NCBI GenBank assembly: GCA_018398765.1
Contig: JAHBMJ010000141.1
Location: 1 to 54,864 of the forward strand
Source: Chromera velia
Taxonomy: Eukaryota; Sar; Chromeraceae
Reading direction: 5' to 3'
Length of the DNA: 54,864 nucleotides
The notes under the pieces were generated by a model. It had not been told where the DNA came from. It did no database searches and worked only from the letters and a program-made list of their open reading frames with translations. How positions within the stretch are numbered: position 1 is the first letter of the stretch; each line of letters begins with the position of its first letter. Made by a program: the position numbers and the translations under genes. Below are positions 1-10,885 of this stretch, in pieces.

Positions 1-60
1 TAAACCCTAAACCCTAAACCCTAAACCCTAAACCCTAAACCCTAAACCCTAAACCCTAAA
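1..60. repeat. Telomeric repeat array (CCCTAAA)n
   Basis: The window starts with about eight uninterrupted CCCTAAA units. The orientation, C-rich strand 5' to 3' into the sequence, is that expected at the left physical end of a chromosome. TTTAGGG is the plant-type telomere, known also from several algal and alveolate lineages. The array is short, which is common for assembled ends. Confidence 0.95.
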
Positions 61-146
61 AAAAATAAATAGTGATAGGAAGGAAGAAGGAAAAGAGACG
101 AAACACTCGGAAACAGTGAACAGAGAAGCAGAGAATGGAGGAGCAG

Positions 147-181
<35 letters not shown>

Positions 182-690
182 AAAGAGGACGAGATGGAAA
201 GAGAAAGGAGGACAGAAGGAAGGAAGACGAAGACAAACAGGGGAAAGCAATAGGCTATTTACGAAACCAAAGGGAAAGAATGAAAGAGGAGAATAGAGTT
301 AGAGAGCCGCAGAAAGCTACAAAGAAACAAACAAAAAAAGGGGAAAGAACATGAAGAAAAGGTAAATGAGGCGAAAAACAGAGGAAAAGAGGAAGGGGGC
401 AGGGTGAAAGAAAAAATCTGAAAAGAAGAGAGAAAAAAAAAAATAGAAAGGAAGAGAGAGGAAGAACAGGAAAAGGGAGAAGGAAGGAATTAATGACCGG
501 ATTAAGGCAAGGAGGAAGCACCGACAGGTAGGGTGAGGTCCATTCAAGGTCTGAACGGGTCTGAAGGGGGGCAAACCAAACATGTCACAGAGAGGACCAA
601 GTCAAAATCCCGACAGCCTGGAGGAAGCACAGTCCATTGCCATGAGAAGGAAGTGACCGACCATAGTCTCTAAGAGGAAAAAAGAAAAAA

Positions 691-729
<39 letters not shown>

Positions 730-742
730 GAAAGAAGAAGGA

Positions 743-786
<44 letters not shown>

Positions 787-1240
787 AAAAAAGAAAAAAA
801 GAAGGAAGCAAGGAGAACGAGAACTTTTCAAGCAGAGAAATAGAGAAAGAGCAATCTCGATACATATACATGGAAGTGAAGTGGTAGTTAGAATGTAAGA
901 CAGAAAGAAAGAACAGTGACTGCAACACTTGTTCCATCGATCGAAGGGGAAGGGGTGGGGAGAAAGCGAGCAAGGGGAAGAAGCAAAAAATTGATCGAAA
1001 TCGATCGATCGAACGAGAAAAAAAAAAACAACCTGACTGTCTGAACTCTCGTGAAACAAGGGTCCGGCCAACCCGAGGGAGAAGGAGAGAGAAGACAGGA
1101 AGGAATACAGAAGAAGAGACTCGAGACAGAGAAGAAAAAAAAAATGGGGGGGGGAGAAGGAGAGAGAAGACAGGAAGGAACACAGAAGAAGAGACCCGAG
1201 ACAGAGAAGAAGAAAAAAAAAAAAAGGAGAAGGAAAGAGA
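61..1240. repeat. Subtelomeric purine-rich low-complexity DNA
   Basis: The plus strand is almost entirely A/G, with a GA run near 151-178 and long GAAA tetranucleotide tracts near 690-800. An imperfect duplication of roughly 65 bp is visible at about 1076-1138 and 1150-1213 (GAGAAGGAGAGAGAAGACAG core). Open frames here are artefacts of the repeats; I see no gene. Confidence 0.8.
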
Positions 1241-2830
1241 GTTGGAGGGGAAGGCGTCCAAGTGGTGAGCAATGCTGGGACAGACAGAACCTCCCAGAAG
1301 AAAATGGGTATTTGACTCAGAAAGAAAAAGACAAACAAACTATCAAGTCTAAAGATGAGGGGGTGTGTACGAAGTTAGCATCGTCACCTAGCGTCACCTC
1401 GGCGCTTTTGATCCATCGTTGTCCTCGAGTGTAGTCGCACCGCCATCGAAATCAGAAATTGTATGTACATAGAATTATTGATGCAAGCAGAAAAATAAAA
1501 TTCAATCGAGACTGCAAAATGCAATATAAACAAGGACTGCATGCTTTCCAGACAAACGTTGATGATTAAGGGTTTTTTCATGCATGCTTTCCAGACAAAT
1601 GGATTAAACACCAAAGAGAGGAGAAGGACAGACTGCTTAGAGTGATAGTGTATCTATGTATGATATACCGAGTGAACCTGATGGATCAAATAAACTACAT
1701 GGACAGTGTAGGTGTCTTGTTTCATGTCCAGTGATCGTAGGCATGTTCAAGGTCTGATCTATCGCTAAGTAGAAATCTGTGTATCCATCTATCTTTCCAT
1801 CTTTCAAGTAGGCAGATTTTTCTAGGACTTTTTAGTCTTTCTCAATGTCTCCATTGTTGGTCTCATTGCTACCAACTTTTTAAAAAGAGCGTTTAGCTCA
1901 GAGGATATGGGAGGGGCTTCAAGGTGGTTTCTAATCAACTGAACCATCTCCAAAGCCTCCTCAATTTGCGACTGGACCGGCTTAAAGTCTGTAAACATTT
2001 TGTCTTAACAGACTGAGCAGTGTATTCTATTATATGACTTAAAAATAATGATGGCGCAAAATAAACGTGCTGCCTAGCGGTGCAGGAATAAGACTTAAAA
2101 ATTTGATGATCGAGGGTTTTGTTATGCATGCCGCGTCCCCACATATGAGGGGCGGATCTGGCCTAGTTTATCTAAAGGTTCCGCTTTTTCCTGTTAGTCA
2201 ATCCTAGGAGCAAGCTTATTGATCACTTTTTATGTGCAGCTTATAACTTGTGGCTTCAACGGCACGATAGAAAAACTAAAGGGGGAGATCAAAGGTAGCG
2301 CGAAACCTTGATAATCTCTTTTTCCCTTGGCACAAGCTACCCTTTGTTAAGAGAAAATAAGCGAGAACTAGCGAGAACAACCTTTATCAGGGAAGGACCC
2401 AACCCATCTACCCCTTTTCTGCTCGACCCTAAAAGCTCCTAAGCTTGTTTGAGAATATATCGCGGCAAAGTCGGGGAGGGCGGCGCCGACATGCGTGCGG
2501 CGTGCGAAAAAAGGGCCGGCTGCATGGTCGAAAAAAGGGCCGCGCTTTGCCTTGGTGCGCCGGACCTTTTTTGAAGCAACTTAAAACGACCCACAGTATG
2601 ACTGCACCCTCTTCCCTTCTTTTCCTTCTTGCTGCTTCAGAAGCTAGAGGCTTGCCAAATCTTGCCAATTTAATGCTTACCATGCATTGCTTGCCACATC
2701 TTGCCCCTTTCCTGGCAGAGAGACGTTTGTTAAACGCTTTTCCCGTTGACTCTGATACTGCATGTGTGAAGGCCAGGCGCGAGAAAATGCCCTGAAAGAT
2801 CCTCCAGCCGACCCTACTTGAGCCCTATCG
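1241..2830. other. Anonymous subtelomeric DNA with short repeat scraps
   Basis: No gene is supported. A perfect 19 bp direct repeat (TGCATGCTTTCCAGACAAA) occurs at 1538-1556 and 1581-1599, separated by 24 bp. A motif with GATGAT followed by AGGGTTTT occurs at 1561 and 2105 and recurs inverted near 30569-30613. At 2506-2560 the segment GAAAAAAGGGCCG is locally duplicated. A 116-codon plus-strand frame (2445-2795) has no recognisable domain and is probably chance or repeat-derived. Confidence 0.5.
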
Positions 2831-3927
2831 ATGCCGGCTGTCATTCCGTCTCCTCATCTGGAGGACTCCCGACTCTCCGTCAGAGAAGACCAGAAGAGCA
2901 GTGCCAGGCAGAAACGAGAAGTGACACTGAAGATTGAGTCCGACCCTGAGGCAGCTGCCACTGCGGAGGAGCTGCTGCACACCGTCGCCGGTGCCGGTCA
3001 TGACGAGCACCGCGTCTTCTACCTTCTCTGGCAGGCCCCAACCCCAACTTTTTCCTGGCTCCGGTTCTATCTGCCGGACCGCCCGATGATCTGCTGGCTC
3101 TACTCCCTTGTCTTCGTGCCCTCCCTCGTGATCATCGCCATCGGGACCTCCAAAAATGTGAGCACGAGGCTCCATGCGCTTCCTGTGCTTTCTTCCCGTC
3201 TCCAATATTGTGTGTGTGTGTGTGTGTGCAGAGACTTGGTCCGAAGAATCTGATCATTCCCTCCGTGACCCTCGTCTGTGAGGTCGCGTTCCTGATGTCC
3301 CCACACAGAAGCAGGGCCTCTCTCCTGATCAAACTCGTGCAGTCCATCATCTCCGTGGTCCTCGTCAGCCTCTACATGGTCAGCTGAGACAGACAGTCTG
3401 CATACGCATATATGCATGTATGTGTGCATATAAATGTATGTATGCATGAACGTGCCCATCATCTCTATGGTTCTGTTGAGCATGGGTCAGCGGTTTCCTC
3501 TGTTTTCCTTCTGCTTTTTTCAGTGTTGGAAGCCGTCGTTTTCCTTGCCGCTTTCTCATTCAGTCTTTGGACGGCTTCTGAGCTTCCTTGATAATCAGCA
3601 GAGGCCTCGATGGACCTACTTCTGTAAGTGTGTGTGTGTGTGTGTGTGTGTGTGAGGAGGTACGTAGATCTCCCCGGTTTCCCCTCCTCACCTCTATCAC
3701 ACAGGCCACACCATCAGGCAAGTGCAACACACGTTGTTGCTCCTTACATGACTCTTTTTGGCCTCTTGCCCACCCTCCCTCAGGCCTTCCTTGCATGCGT
3801 CACTCCTTCTTTGCCTCTTGCCCACCCTCCCTCATGCAGGCCAACGCGACGGAGAGCCAGCTGGTGATTTTCGTCCGAGTGCTCATCTACGCCTTCCTCA
3901 AAATGCTCTGGTTCTCCTTCCTCGCAG
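2831..3927 (+). CDS. Probable multi-exon membrane protein gene, family unknown (partial model)
   Basis: Three exons can be supported. Exon 1 (2831-3157) starts with ATG, has a charged N-terminus of about 60 residues and then hydrophobic segments around PMICWLYSLVFVPSLVIIAI, ending at donor GTGAGC. Exon 2 (3232-3378) follows acceptor GTGCAG, continues in phase 0, and contains two hydrophobic stretches (NLIIPSVTLVCEVAFLM and VQSIISVVLVSLYM) before donor GTCAGC. A later exon (3840-3927) after CATGCAG encodes LVIFVRVLIYAFLKMLWF, ending in phase 1 at GTCGG. An exon between 3378 and 3840 must exist, but I could not choose one with matching phase; sequence at 3524-3623 is a candidate in the wrong phase. 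A final exon may lie at about 4346-4440 (NSMWMLLQMAG). The repeated transmembrane pattern suggests a polytopic membrane protein. I recognise no family. Introns contain GT microsatellites. Confidence 0.55.
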
Positions 3928-4029
3928 GTCGGCCTTCCTTCCTTCCGGCTGGGTGGGTGGGTCGAAACGTTCCTCCCTTCCTGCCTGCCTGCCTGCTTCA
4001 GCGTCTCTCTCTTTGTCTCTCTCGATCAA

Positions 4030-4259
<230 letters not shown>

Positions 4260-4440
4260 TGCTTGTCTGCGCGCGCAACTGCGTCTATGTGCCGCGGTGA
4301 ATGGCTGAGTGGTTGATCAAATAATGAGGGAGCGACGATGGGGTCACATTCTTCAATTCCATGTGGATGCTCCTCCAGATGGCCGGCTGTGTTCCTTCGC
4401 GTGTGAGAGACCGCCAGACAGACAAGAGGAGTGGAACGGT

Positions 4441-5598
4441 ATGAATGAATGAACGAATGAATGAACGTACGAACGAATGAATGAACGAATGAACGAACGA
4501 ACGAACGAATGAATGAATGAACGAATGAATGAATGAACGAACGAACGAATGAATGAACGAATGAATGAATGAATGAATGAACGAACGAACGAACGAACGA
4601 ATGAATGAACGAACGAACGAATGAATGAACGACGAACGAACGAATGAATGAACGAACGAACGAATGAACGAATGAATGACCGAACGAATGAATGAACGAA
4701 CGAACGAATGAATGAACGAACGAATGAATGAACGAACGAATGAATGAATGAACGAACGAATGAATGAACGAATGAATGAACGAACGAACGAATGAATGAA
4801 TGAACGAACGAATGAATGAATGAATGAACGAACGAATGAACGAATGAATGAACGAACGAACGAATGAATGAAAGAGTGAATGAATGAATGAACGAACGAA
4901 CGAATGAATGAATGAACGAATGAACGAACGAACGAACGAATGAATGAATGAACGACTGAATGAATGAATGAACGAACGAATGAATGAATGAACGAATGAA
5001 CGAACGAACGAACGAATGAATGAATGAATGAATGAATGAATGAACGAACGAACGAACGAATGAACGAATGAATGAATGAATGAATGAATGAATGAACGAA
5101 CGAACGAACGAATGAATGAACGAACGAACGAATGAATGAACGACGAACGAACGAATGAATGAACGAACGAATGAACGAATGAATGACCGAACGAATGAAT
5201 GAACGAACGAACGAATGAATGAATGAAGGAACGAATGAATGAACGAATGAATGAACGAACGAATGAATGAATGAACGAACGAATGAATGAACGAACGAAT
5301 GAACGAACGAACGAATGAATGAATGAACGAACGAATGAATGAACGAACGAATGAATGAACGAACGAACGAATGAATGAATGAACGAATGAATGAATGAAT
5401 GAATGAATGAATGAACGAACGAATGAACGAATGAATGAACGAACGAACGAATGAATGAAAGAGTGAATGAATGAATGAACGAACGAACGAATGAATGAAT
5501 GAACGAATGAACGAACGAACGAACGAATGAATGAATGAACGACTGAATGAATGAATGAACGAACGAATGAACGAACGAACGAACGAATGAATGAATGG
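4441..5598. repeat. (GAAT/GAAC)n tetranucleotide array, about 1.15 kb
   Basis: The array is made almost entirely of two unit types, GAAT and GAAC, in irregular order, with rare variants (GACGAAC near 4630 and 5141, GACC near 4678 and 5185, AAAGAGTG near 4871 and 5458). The same rare variants in the same order show that a block of more than 500 bp was duplicated inside the array. All minus-strand frames are open for hundreds of codons (FIHSFVRS-type), which reflects the stop-free repeat and not a gene. Confidence 0.9.
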
Positions 5599-5639
5599 AT
5601 GGAAGGGAGGACGGAAGGAAGGAGGGAAGGAAGAGAGGA

Positions 5640-6068
5640 CGGAAGAAAAGAAGGCAAAAAACAAGGGAATGAAAAATGAAAGAGGGAAGACCGGGAAAAA
5701 TCGTGCAGACAGATATATTAATAAACCTGCCCCCTATTGATTGACCTCTGCCTGCCTGCCTGCCTGCCCCCTCGATCGATCGATCGATCAAACGACTGAA
5801 TGAATGGATGGATGAATGAATGGATGAATGAATGAATGAATGAATGGATGAAGGAAGGAAGGAAGGAAGGAAGGAATGAAGGAAGAAAGGAGGGAAGGAG
5901 GGAGGGAAGGGGGGACGGAAGAAAAGAAGGGTTTTTCAAAAACAAGGGAATGAAAAACGAAAGAGGGAAGACCGGGAAAAATCGTGCAGACAGACATAAT
6001 AATAAACCTAGCTGCCCCCTATTGATTGACCTCTGCCCGCCTGCCTGCCCCCTCGATCGATCGATCAA
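5640..6068. repeat. Direct duplication of about 140 bp flanking GAAT/GGAA tracts
   Basis: Two copies, about 5640-5793 and 5925-6070, share the run AACAAGGGAATGAAAAA, then GAGGGAAGACCGGGAAAAAT, then CCCCCTATTGATTGACCTCT, then a CGATCGATC run followed by AAACGACTGA. Copy 1 carries extra CTGC and CGAT units. Between them are GAAT and GGAA tetranucleotide tracts. Confidence 0.85.
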
Positions 6069-6324
6069 ACGACTGACTGCAGAGCCCCGGGCGTTCTCAG
6101 CCGCAGAGGTCGTCTCCCTGTCCAGACAGAGAAAGAGACCCTTCGCGGTCCTGCTTGGACCTTCAACAAAAGCCTCCCATCCTCAGAGTGGCTCCAGGAG
6201 CTTCCCCTCCTTCCTCTCTGCTGCCTCCACCTCCTCCGAAAACGCTCGGGGAAACCCTTCGGAAGCAGGGGCAGCCTGGGACAGAAGAACGGAGAGGGAG
6301 CGGGAAAAAACACGTCCCGCGACG

Positions 6325-8523
6325 ATGCCGGAAGTGCCCGAAGAGACCCTAGAGGGCCCCCCTGACCCTGCCTCTCATGCGTTGGTTGGGTTGTCTTCTT
6401 CTTCTGATGCTGCTGCTGGTGGTGGGGGTGTGGGGGTGGAGAGGGGAGCCTCGAGGTTACTGTCTCCTTGCCCTCAGCGTGCGTCCTCACGTGAAGAGGA
6501 ACAGGGGGGGACGTTGGGGGGGCGTCAATGGGAGGGGAATCAGGGCGAGCCTTTGCCTTTGCCTTTGCGGTCTCCCCCTTCCCCTTCGAGTTCTTTTGAT
6601 TCTTCTTCCGATTCCCTCCCTTCGGCAGGCCGAGAAGCCCCTCGGTTCATCCCCGCGTTCTCCCAACAGAGCCTTGACGTCGTCACGGGGGACGACGAGA
6701 GTCCAATCGGAGGGAAGAAGAAAGAAGGGAAAGAGTCAGAAAAGATCAGAGACGGCAGAGACAAGGCTGAAAGGTTTTCTAGTCCTTCTGTATATGTACG
6801 CACAGGGTCGCTGCCTGCAGATGCAGACCCGATTTCCCAACGGAGGCATCACCACTCTGTGCCTGTTGATGCCTCTTCCTCTTTCTCTTCTGCTGCTCTC
6901 TGGAGAATGCTCAGCGACATCCGACCAGAGTCACCCCTGTCGTCCCTCCACCAGGAAGATTTCGATCTCTTGGATGAGGAGGAGGATCAAAGGGAAGAGA
7001 GAAAAGAACACACAGCAACCGTCAGAGGCCATCACCCCCCACCCGTTCCCAAAGACAGAGGCCGTTCTTCCGTCGTGCTCCTCAGTGAAGAGGGGAAAGA
7101 CGACCAAGTCAGTCCAAAAGCAGAGGGGGGGAACTTGAAGAACCCTCCCCTCCCTCATCCTCACCCCCATTCCCCCCCCCCTCACAGAGACCCAGCAGAA
7201 TCAGACTCTCCAGCGAAGAGCCCTCTGAGAAGGGGCCCCCCTTCTCTCCCTCACCATCAGCTTACCTCCCTGCCCCCCCCCCATCGCATTCCATCGAGTC
7301 GATTTTCAACAACAAGGAAATATGAGCTAGGCAACTTACGGAGACACCACACTGTCTCGGCAGGCCTCTCTCTCAACCCCCCCACTTCTCACACCGCAAA
7401 GCGAGGAAGCCCCCCCCCTCCCCCGTTGTATGGAAAAAATCCCAAAGAGCACCCACCAGCTACCCGTAGCAGCAGCAAAAGCAAGACCACACGAAGCAGC
7501 AGCACTGCCAACAAAGCAAATGACAATGTGCAAGAACGGTCGAAGGGGTCTTCTTCTTTCCTCTCCCAGCAGACCGCCTCCCGTTCTCCTGGCAGGACGA
7601 CGGTGAGATTCGGTCGAAGATGGTCTTCCCGTTTCAGTTTTCAGATCACGTCCTCCATGCCCCCCCGGAGGATGTCTGCCTCCTCCACAGTCGACTGGGG
7701 GATCAAGAAGAAGAGCGCCTACTGGAATGCAGGCAGCAGGTGGGTGGCCGTGGCAGGTGCACAGTCGGGCAATTTGAATTTCGTGGTGTATCCGAAGGAA
7801 CTCCGCAGCTGCCTGGCTGGAGTGGCCCCGCAAGGCTGCTTCCCGACACTCGCACGGAGTGTCTGTCCGTGTCTGAGAGACCCCATCCAGTACGAGCGTG
7901 CCAAAAAGCTTTTGGGGTTCTTCCTTGGCGTCGCCGACCTCCTCTCCGACTTTTCCGTCGGCATCCGCATGCTCACGGATCGCAAAACCGCAATCGGGTC
8001 CACGATCCTTGCACTGTCCCTAGTGGACCCCGCACACATCGTCCTCGTGTGGGGGTCTAGAGGGGAGCCCGAGGCATATGAACAGGCGGGGGTGTTGCTG
8101 CTGTCGTTGTTGGAGGTCCCCATTCTCGTTCTGACGATCCTCTTCAGAGAGGCGCAGAGCACGGCGGTGGTGGCGGTGTCCATTGCCCTGACGGTGATGG
8201 GCATTCTGTTCAAGGCGGCGCAGTTTGGGATGACATACAGGAAGAAGCTCATCGAGATGGCGGCAGAAATGGAGAAGCAGGAGAGAGCAGCTGCTGAAGA
8301 GGCAAGCAGGCAGGGTTCTTCGGTCTTTGGGGGGGGGGGACTGCAAAGGAAATATTCAATGGCAAGTTCCGCGTTCTGGGGGCAGACGCAGGCCCAGCAA
8401 CAAGATTTGGGGGAGTCCACAAAAGGGGGCAGGTCTGATCATGTCAACCAGGGGGCGGGGGGCGAGGGGGGGGGGCAGGTCCAGAGGTCGAAGTCAGTCG
8501 GCCTGCCTGCCTCTCCTTTGTGA
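6325..8523 (+). CDS. Hypothetical protein with low-complexity N-terminus and C-terminal membrane region
   Basis: Single open exon of 732 residues from ATG 6325 to TGA 8521-8523. The frame is open further upstream to 5836, but that part encodes only tetranucleotide-repeat sequence, so I chose the first methionine after it; an upstream exon is still possible. Residues 1 to about 430 are Ser/Pro/His/Arg-rich and probably disordered. Beyond that lies a conserved-looking region with a Cys-containing loop (PTLARSVCPCLRD) and about four hydrophobic segments, including GFFLGVADLLSDFSVGIRML, LLLSLLEVPILVLTILF and VVAVSIALTVMGILFKA. It ends with a charged helix (KLIEMAAEMEKQERAAAEEA) and a Gly-rich tail. 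ADLLSDFSVG loosely recalls the first helix of XK-related proteins, but I would not assign that family. It may be a relative of the upstream membrane-protein gene. Confidence 0.65.
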   Translation: MPEVPEETLEGPPDPASHALVGLSSSSDAAAGGGGVGVERGASRLLSPCPQRASSREEEQGGTLGGRQWEGNQGEPLPLPLRSPPSPSSSFDSSSDSLPSAGREAPRFIPAFSQQSLDVVTGDDESPIGGKKKEGKESEKIRDGRDKAERFSSPSVYVRTGSLPADADPISQRRHHHSVPVDASSSFSSAALWRMLSDIRPESPLSSLHQEDFDLLDEEEDQREERKEHTATVRGHHPPPVPKDRGRSSVVLLSEEGKDDQVSPKAEGGNLKNPPLPHPHPHSPPPHRDPAESDSPAKSPLRRGPPSLPHHQLTSLPPPHRIPSSRFSTTRKYELGNLRRHHTVSAGLSLNPPTSHTAKRGSPPPPPLYGKNPKEHPPATRSSSKSKTTRSSSTANKANDNVQERSKGSSSFLSQQTASRSPGRTTVRFGRRWSSRFSFQITSSMPPRRMSASSTVDWGIKKKSAYWNAGSRWVAVAGAQSGNLNFVVYPKELRSCLAGVAPQGCFPTLARSVCPCLRDPIQYERAKKLLGFFLGVADLLSDFSVGIRMLTDRKTAIGSTILALSLVDPAHIVLVWGSRGEPEAYEQAGVLLLSLLEVPILVLTILFREAQSTAVVAVSIALTVMGILFKAAQFGMTYRKKLIEMAAEMEKQERAAAEEASRQGSSVFGGGGLQRKYSMASSAFWGQTQAQQQDLGESTKGGRSDHVNQGAGGEGGGQVQRSKSVGLPASPL

Positions 8524-8921
8524 CTCTTAAGAGTGTGCTTGCAAGCATCGATCTTGTGATTGTTTGGTTAATGGAAACTGATGCGACGGACAGGTCATAA
8601 GAGAAGCGTGCAGCTGTGTCTCTTCCCTGGTCGGAAACTAAGCCACATCTCTCTCTCTCTCTCTCCCTCCCTCCCCTTCTGTTATTGTGGTTCTGCCCTG
8701 GTCTTTTTCTCTTCTCTTCTCTTCTCTCATCTTAATTCTCTTTGCATCTTCGGATCGACTCCCGAGGAAAGAAAGAACTTACATGCATGGTGAGAGTGCA
8801 TGCAAGTGGAGAGACAGAACAAAAGATTTCTTCACAACAATGTCGCACACGAGGAACTACTAAAGCAGAAATGGATCACACACACACTGACACACACACA
8901 CACACAGACACACACACACAG

Positions 8922-8956
<35 letters not shown>

Positions 8957-9105
8957 GACACACACACATTTACACACACATACACACACACAACACACAC
9001 ACACACACACACACACACATTCACACACATTCACACACACACACACACACACACATACACATTCACACACATACACATACACACACACACACATGCACAC
9101 ACACA

Positions 9106-9139
<34 letters not shown>

Positions 9140-10499
9140 TTCACACACACATACACACACACACACACACACACTTTTGCTTGGACATGCACAAACAGCT
9201 GTGCAGTGCAAGGCGGACAGACATAGAGAGTCTGACTGACTGACTGACTGACTGACTGACTGACTGGCTGGCTGGCTGGCTGGCTGACTGACTGGCTGAC
9301 TGACTGACTGACTGACTGACTGACTGGCTGGCTGGCTGACTGACTGGCTGACTGGCTGGCTGACTGACTGACTGGCTGGCTAGCTGGCTGGCTGGCTGAC
9401 TCACTGGCAGAAGGACTCAGCGTATGGCATGAAAGGAAGCCATTCGGGAAGCTGACTACTTTATCACTGAGACGGGAAAAGAAGAGAACAGAGAGTGCGG
9501 GGGGGTTGCAGGATCAAACAGGCGCCGGACGATTGCACGTCGGACAGACAGATAGACAGACGGGGGTCTGCAGGGAAGGAATTGAAAGACAAGTCGAGAC
9601 TGTGAAAGGACAGTCAGTCGATCAGTCTAGCTGTGATACTTCAGGCAGGCAGACCGTGGATGAAGAGAAAGAGAACGAGAGGGAGGAGGCAGTTGATCAG
9701 TCTGTGAAACTTCAGGCAGGCAGACCGTGGATGAAGAGAAAGAGAGAGGGAGGGAGGAGGCAGTTGATCAGTCTGTGAAACTTCAGGCAGGCAGACCGTG
9801 GATGAAAAGAGACAGCTAAGAGAGCAGGCAGGCGCCTGACAGGCACAGAATCTGAGAAGAAAAACTTTCAGGGTGCACGCATAACAGACGGTATAGTTGA
9901 AAGGAGATCGATGTGAGAGGGGAGGAAACAAAATCAAGCGGTAGATCGAAGGACGGGCTGTGTAAAGTAGAGATCGATCGAAAGCTGCTGCTGAGTCTTG
10001 CATGGTCGATCGAGGGTGGAGGAAACAAAAACAACGAAAGCTGTTACTTTAAACTTGGAGGATTGGAAGAATTTGGAGAAAAGTGTCCGTTGCAGACGAG
10101 CAAGCAAAACACTCGATCTTGCAGGAAGCGTGTCCAGAGGGGAGCGGCCCCAAAAACTCAAAAAATTAAATCCTGATTTCTTTTTTTTTTTGCAAACGTG
10201 TTGTGTCAGGGTATCCATTTGATTGATTGATTGATTGATGCCAAACCCTAGGTGGAGTTAGAACTCCCGGGCGATCCAATTAGGTTTTAACCTAACCTAA
10301 CCTAACCTTGAAGTCAAAAAAACCTAGGTTAGGTTATTAACCTAGGTTAGTAACCTAAATTGCAACGATACGATTCTTACAGGTATGAAACATGATGATG
10401 ATGATGATTGAGGGTTAAATCCTAGATTTAGCGACGCCAAATCCCAAGCCACTAACAAGGCTTTGAGGACAACCCAGAGCACACATTCATAGAGGGGAG
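8524..10499. repeat. Gene-free block of microsatellites and minisatellites
   Basis: Contents in order: a pyrimidine tract (8650-8740), a CA tract with TTCA and TACA interruptions (about 8878-9173), a GACT/GGCT tetranucleotide array (about 9228-9405), three copies of a 71 bp minisatellite (anchors CTTCAGGCAGGCAGACCGTGG at 9639, 9710 and 9781), and an AACCTA/TAGGTT-rich segment with inverted arms at about 10285-10355. No coding segment is convincing. Confidence 0.8.
9619..9832. repeat. 71 bp minisatellite, three copies
   Basis: Three tandem copies with anchors exactly 71 bp apart (9639, 9710, 9781). The second and third share TTGATCAGTCTGTGAAACTT, while the first reads TCGATCAGTCTAGCTGTGAT at that point. 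The last copy is partial. Confidence 0.85.
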
Positions 10500-10812
10500 T
10501 GTAGGCCGGCTACGAGCGGCGAGTACGCGACGGGCCCGCGGAGTGGCGGAGCCGCGAGGCCGGCGGTGCCGCGAGGCCAGCGGCGCCGCGGCGATGCGCG
10601 CGCGGACTTCAATAAGTGTGGCTTGGCACAGAACTGAATAAAGTGATATCGATCTGTATGCATTTGAATTAGCTAACGATCGCTAACGATCGTTGGACTA
10701 ACTTGATCAAAGGAACAATATACGAACCTCTCTAGGTCAAACTCTTATAGTCTATGAACTTTGAATGCACATCGTTAGCGTTAAGAGTTCTAAGCCCCGT
10801 AATCTGCTTACA
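10500..10812 (+). repeat. Left LTR of the Gypsy element
   Basis: 313 bp, starting TGTAGGCCGGC and ending ATCTGCTTACA. The first third is very GC-rich (GGGCCCGCGGAGTGGCGG), followed by an AT-richer half containing GAATAAAGTG, a possible polyadenylation signal, and a tandem GCTAACGATC motif. It is 17 bp longer than the right LTR because of a local duplication in the GC-rich part. Confidence 0.93.
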
Positions 10813-10815
10813 ATC

Positions 10816-10840
10816 TGGTTACCAAAGCCAGGTTTCGAAC
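10816..10840 (+). promoter_or_regulatory. Probable primer binding site for minus-strand priming
   Basis: Three bases after the left LTR, TGGTTACCAAAGCCAGG begins with TGG, the complement of tRNA 3' CCA. The complementarity to a tRNA-like 3' end seems to run through the T-arm (TTTCGAAC equals a complement of the T-loop). The T-arm part resembles initiator methionine tRNA as I recall it, but the acceptor portion differs, so the tRNA identity is uncertain. Confidence 0.6.
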
Positions 10841-10885
10841 AGGCTTTTTGATTCGTTTGTATTCAGTCTGAATTCTGTTGCTGTC

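Noticed and set aside
5836-6324. N-terminal extension of the 6325 gene beginning MNEWMKEGRKEG
   Set aside because: It is translated tetranucleotide repeat and duplicated non-coding DNA. The sequence becomes protein-like only later, and ATG 6325 is a simpler start.
8878-9240. His/Thr-rich frames
   Set aside because: CA microsatellite translated; no flanking coding sequence.
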